Notes under the pieces: generated by a model
Told to the model about the DNA's origin: nothing
Databases searched by the model: none
What the model saw: the letters and a program-made list of their open reading frames with translations, nothing else
Program-made: the position numbers and the translations under genes
Part shown: piece by piece, positions 7,045 through 8,885 of the stretch
How the letters are laid out: every line of letters begins with the position of its first letter
Numbering within the stretch: the first letter of the stretch is position 1
Assembly (NCBI GenBank): GCA_900556975.1
Contig: USQZ01000057.1
Span: forward strand, 1-8,885
DNA: 8,885 nucleotides
Reading direction: 5' to 3'
DNA from: an uncultured Clostridium sp.
Lineage (GTDB): Bacteria; Bacillota; Clostridia; TANB77; CAG-508

Positions 7045-7053
7045 GTTATAACT
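7044..7053. promoter_or_regulatory. Palindrome AGTTATAACT, candidate operator
   Basis: This perfect 10-base palindrome abuts the -35 box of the regulator promoter. A related half TTATAAC also overlaps the -10 box (7018-7024). A helix-turn-helix dimer bound here could autoregulate. The site is short and AT-rich, so this is only a candidate. Confidence 0.3.
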
Positions 7054-7124
7054 AGAGTTTTGATTTTTGATTACCAAAGAGTCATGGAATTTTTGGCAAT
7101 AAAATACATATGAGAAATGTTATA

Positions 7125-7133
7125 TGATAGAAT
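7125..7133 (+). promoter_or_regulatory. Possible extended -10 promoter of the surface-protein gene
   Basis: TGATAGAAT (7125-7133) matches an extended -10 element (TGn followed by TAGAAT). No good -35 box lies 17 bases upstream; TTGGCA at 7093-7098 is too far. A promoter lacking a -35 box would fit activator control, perhaps by the divergent regulator. The leader would be about 80 bases. Confidence 0.35.
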
Positions 7134-7220
7134 GAATTTGAAAAATTGTGAGAAAGGAGAAAAACTATATTTGGTTAATAAGTAATAATGAACTTAAAAA
7201 AAATATGAGGAGGAAAAAAA

Positions 7221-8765
7221 GTGAAGATAAAAAAATTGTTAATAATATTAGCTATTATGATTGCTAGTATATGTTTGCTTAGTATTTCTAATAAAGTGAA
7301 TGCTTATACAATTACTGATGATGGTGAATATGCTTTGGTATTGGTTCAATCTTTATTAGGCGATGAAGACATTGATGGGATGGCTGCAAAGGTTATAAGA
7401 TTTAATGTGGATAGTGAAGATGAGGTACTTAAGATTTCTGAATTAACTAAAGGGGTGCAGGCTTTTAACGGAAAAAATGTTTTTTCTCATTGGAAGGCTA
7501 CGAAAGATGGAGTTGATGATGAAGTTACAGCTGCTAATTTTACTAGCGATGGAAGTGTTTGGGCAGATAGGAATACTGAAATTAAATTTACAAAAGGTTT
7601 GAGTGTTAGCCCTGTATTTTCTGATACTGCTTTAAAGGGAACTGGTACATATTATATTACTTTAGATGGGTTTGCCGGTAAGGTTGAAGGGAAGAACAAG
7701 ATGAGAATTACGGTTGATGCAAATTCATTTTCAGGATATGATGTATCAAAATTGACTGCTACTAGAGATGGATGTACATTCTGCGGTTGGGGATATAATG
7801 GAAAGCTTGTAAGTTCAATTGATAAGAGCTTCTTTAGTGATTCTGATGCAGTTGAGTTAACAGCTACATATAAAGAAGATAATTTTGATAGCAATGATAA
7901 TCGTATATTAAATTTAAATGCTAATGGTGGTACTGTTGATGGAGAGACTATAAAACAATGCAATTATTTAGGTGGAGATAATTCTGGCACGAATATGTCT
8001 TTGTTCCAATATGTTCCTGTAAGAACTGGTTACAAGTTTGTTGGATGGAATACTAAAGCCGATGGAAGTGGAAAAATGCTTAACTATATTTATTGGAGAG
8101 CTTGGGATAAAAATGGTTCAGACGAGTATGAGAAGAGCGATTTAGATGAAACTATGGGAATGTATAAGTATGTGATTTTATATGCTTGCTGGGAGAAGGC
8201 TTCAGAGCCTGAGGATAGTAAGAATGTGATTGAGAGTAGTAGTGGAATTAAGGGTTCGATTACTTTTGATAAAGAAATTGATAGTGAGTATAGATTAGAT
8301 ATTCAAGAGGCTGAGGTTGCTCAGGAATGGGCTGACCAAGGTATTAAATTTATAGCTGATATTAGAGTACTATGGTGTGATGATGTTGTTGAGATAAATG
8401 GCATAAAGATGAAGATTAAAATTGCTTTGCCTGATGATTTAAAAGGGTTTGATTCATACGAGGTTGTTTATCTTCTTAGAGGAAAAATACGTGATAGATT
8501 GCCTGCAACTGTTGAGGATGGATATCTTGTGTTTGAAACTACTCATTTGAGTGAGTATGGAATTATTGCTAAGAATGTTGAAAATGATAATACTGGTAAA
8601 ACAGAAGATGATTCTAAATCAACTGAGGTAGAGAAAAATGAAACAGTAGAAAATAATGAAACACATAATCCTAAGACTGGCGATGATATTTTGATGTATG
8701 TTGGAATTGGATTTGTGTCTATTGTTGGATTGGCTACTTGTAGAAGGCGTTTTCAACGTAAATAA
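7221..8765 (+). CDS. Secreted sortase-anchored surface protein with InlB-type repeat
   Basis: The 514-residue protein starts at a GTG seven bases after GAGGAGG. Residues 1-28 form a signal peptide: a KIKK basic end, the hydrophobic LLIILAIMIASICLLSI, and a likely cut after VNA. The centre contains a Listeria-Bacteroides (InlB B-type) repeat at roughly 228-327: LNLNANGGTVDG, then RTGYKFVGWNTKADGSG, ending YACWEK. Two degenerate relatives precede it, one with GCTFCGWGYNG ending ELTATYKE and one with VFSHWKATKDG ending VSPVF. A beta-rich domain follows (about 335-455) ending VFETTHLSEYGII, of a kind that often follows such repeats. A hydrophilic linker rich in Glu, Asn and Thr leads to the anchor: NPKTGD (483-488), a membrane segment (about 490-507) and a basic RRRFQRK tail. 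The motif is NPKTG rather than LPxTG, so the matching sortase class is uncertain. Location should be the cell wall. Role is probably adhesion or another surface function; the ligand is unknown. Confidence 0.9.
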   Translation: MKIKKLLIILAIMIASICLLSISNKVNAYTITDDGEYALVLVQSLLGDEDIDGMAAKVIRFNVDSEDEVLKISELTKGVQAFNGKNVFSHWKATKDGVDDEVTAANFTSDGSVWADRNTEIKFTKGLSVSPVFSDTALKGTGTYYITLDGFAGKVEGKNKMRITVDANSFSGYDVSKLTATRDGCTFCGWGYNGKLVSSIDKSFFSDSDAVELTATYKEDNFDSNDNRILNLNANGGTVDGETIKQCNYLGGDNSGTNMSLFQYVPVRTGYKFVGWNTKADGSGKMLNYIYWRAWDKNGSDEYEKSDLDETMGMYKYVILYACWEKASEPEDSKNVIESSSGIKGSITFDKEIDSEYRLDIQEAEVAQEWADQGIKFIADIRVLWCDDVVEINGIKMKIKIALPDDLKGFDSYEVVYLLRGKIRDRLPATVEDGYLVFETTHLSEYGIIAKNVENDNTGKTEDDSKSTEVEKNETVENNETHNPKTGDDILMYVGIGFVSIVGLATCRRRFQRK

Positions 8766-8793
8766 TTGATTAGAGAGTTAATAGGGGAAGAGG

Positions 8794-8833
8794 TAAACCA
8801 TGTTGCCGGAAGGCGATGTGGTTTATTTTTATT
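8794..8833 (+). terminator. Intrinsic terminator of the surface-protein gene
   Basis: TAAACCATGTTGCC (8794-8807) pairs with GGCGATGTGGTTTA (8812-8825) over 14 pairs, three of them G-T, closing a GGAA tetraloop (8808-8811). It is followed by TTTTTATT. This is a textbook structure 28 bases past the TAA. Confidence 0.9.
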
Positions 8834-8843
8834 ACGCCTTTAG

Positions 8844-8885
8844 CTTTGTGAAACGAAGTGAAACAACAACCGCCAGCTATGCTGG
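8844..8885. repeat. GC-richer hairpins at the right edge
   Basis: Past the terminator the DNA becomes structured. CTTTGT (8844-8849) pairs with ACGAAG (8853-8858) around GAA. GTGAAAC occurs twice in tandem around GAA (8848-8854 and 8858-8864). CCAGC pairs with GCTGG around TAT at the very end (8873-8885). GAAACGAAGTGA here is the inverted counterpart of TCACTTCGTTCGTTT at the left edge. The element is cut by the window end. Confidence 0.4.

Noticed and set aside
7153..7190. Ribosome-site-like AAAGGAG followed by a tiny frame (TTG GTT AAT AAG TAA) as a leader peptide
   Set aside because: The peptide would be four residues from a TTG start at long spacing; nothing supports attenuation.
7652..7963. 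Minus-strand open frame of 103 codons
   Set aside because: Antisense to the surface protein repeat region; Ser/Pro/Leu-rich shadow.
8837..8885. Integron attC site at the right edge
   Set aside because: Canonical core sites (RYYYAAC and GTTRRRY) could not be found at suitable places, no integrase is visible, and the element is truncated by the window end.

Overview
The window is AT-rich DNA that reads as a low-GC Gram-positive chromosome, most likely Clostridia and perhaps Lachnospiraceae-like. The support is strong AGGAGG-type ribosome sites, near-consensus sigma-A promoters, a sortase-anchored surface protein with Listeria-Bacteroides-type repeats, and normal TGG tryptophan codons with TAA stops. 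The taxonomic placement is inference. There are six genes: five look intact and one is frameshifted. No tRNA, rRNA, CRISPR array, transposase, integrase or phage gene is visible.

Layout. (1) 1-60: a GC-richer edge that does not belong to any gene here. (2) 78-1670: a promoter, an unusual 475-residue fusion of a nucleoside diphosphate kinase domain to a DNA-polymerase-beta-type nucleotidyltransferase, and a strong terminator. (3) 1782-2302, minus strand: a NUDIX hydrolase with its own consensus promoter, convergent with the fusion gene. (4) 2340-3621: a cytosolic alkaline-phosphatase-superfamily phosphodiesterase/nucleotide pyrophosphatase-like enzyme, divergent from the NUDIX gene and closed by a hairpin. 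(5) 3705-5138: a DegT/DnrJ/EryC1-family PLP aminotransferase split by a one-base frameshift near 4730. (6) 5216-7053, minus strand: a 576-residue regulator with two N-terminal Xre-like helix-turn-helix segments and a large uncharacterised C-terminal region. (7) 7125-8833: a secreted, NPKTG-anchored surface protein with at least one InlB-type repeat, divergent from the regulator. (8) 8844-8885: GC-richer hairpins at the right edge, whose core resembles the left edge in inverted orientation.

How the genes fit together. Nearly every gene has its own promoter and terminator, so this looks like a row of single-gene modules rather than one operon. The first three intact genes all belong to families that act on nucleotides or phosphoesters (NDP kinase plus nucleotidyltransferase, NUDIX, phosphodiesterase). 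That is suggestive of accessory nucleotide chemistry, but nothing in the sequence proves a shared pathway. The regulator and the surface protein share a 236-base divergent intergenic region and may form a regulatory pair. The best candidate for something undescribed is the kinase-nucleotidyltransferase fusion. Its gene is also clearly richer in G+C than its neighbours.
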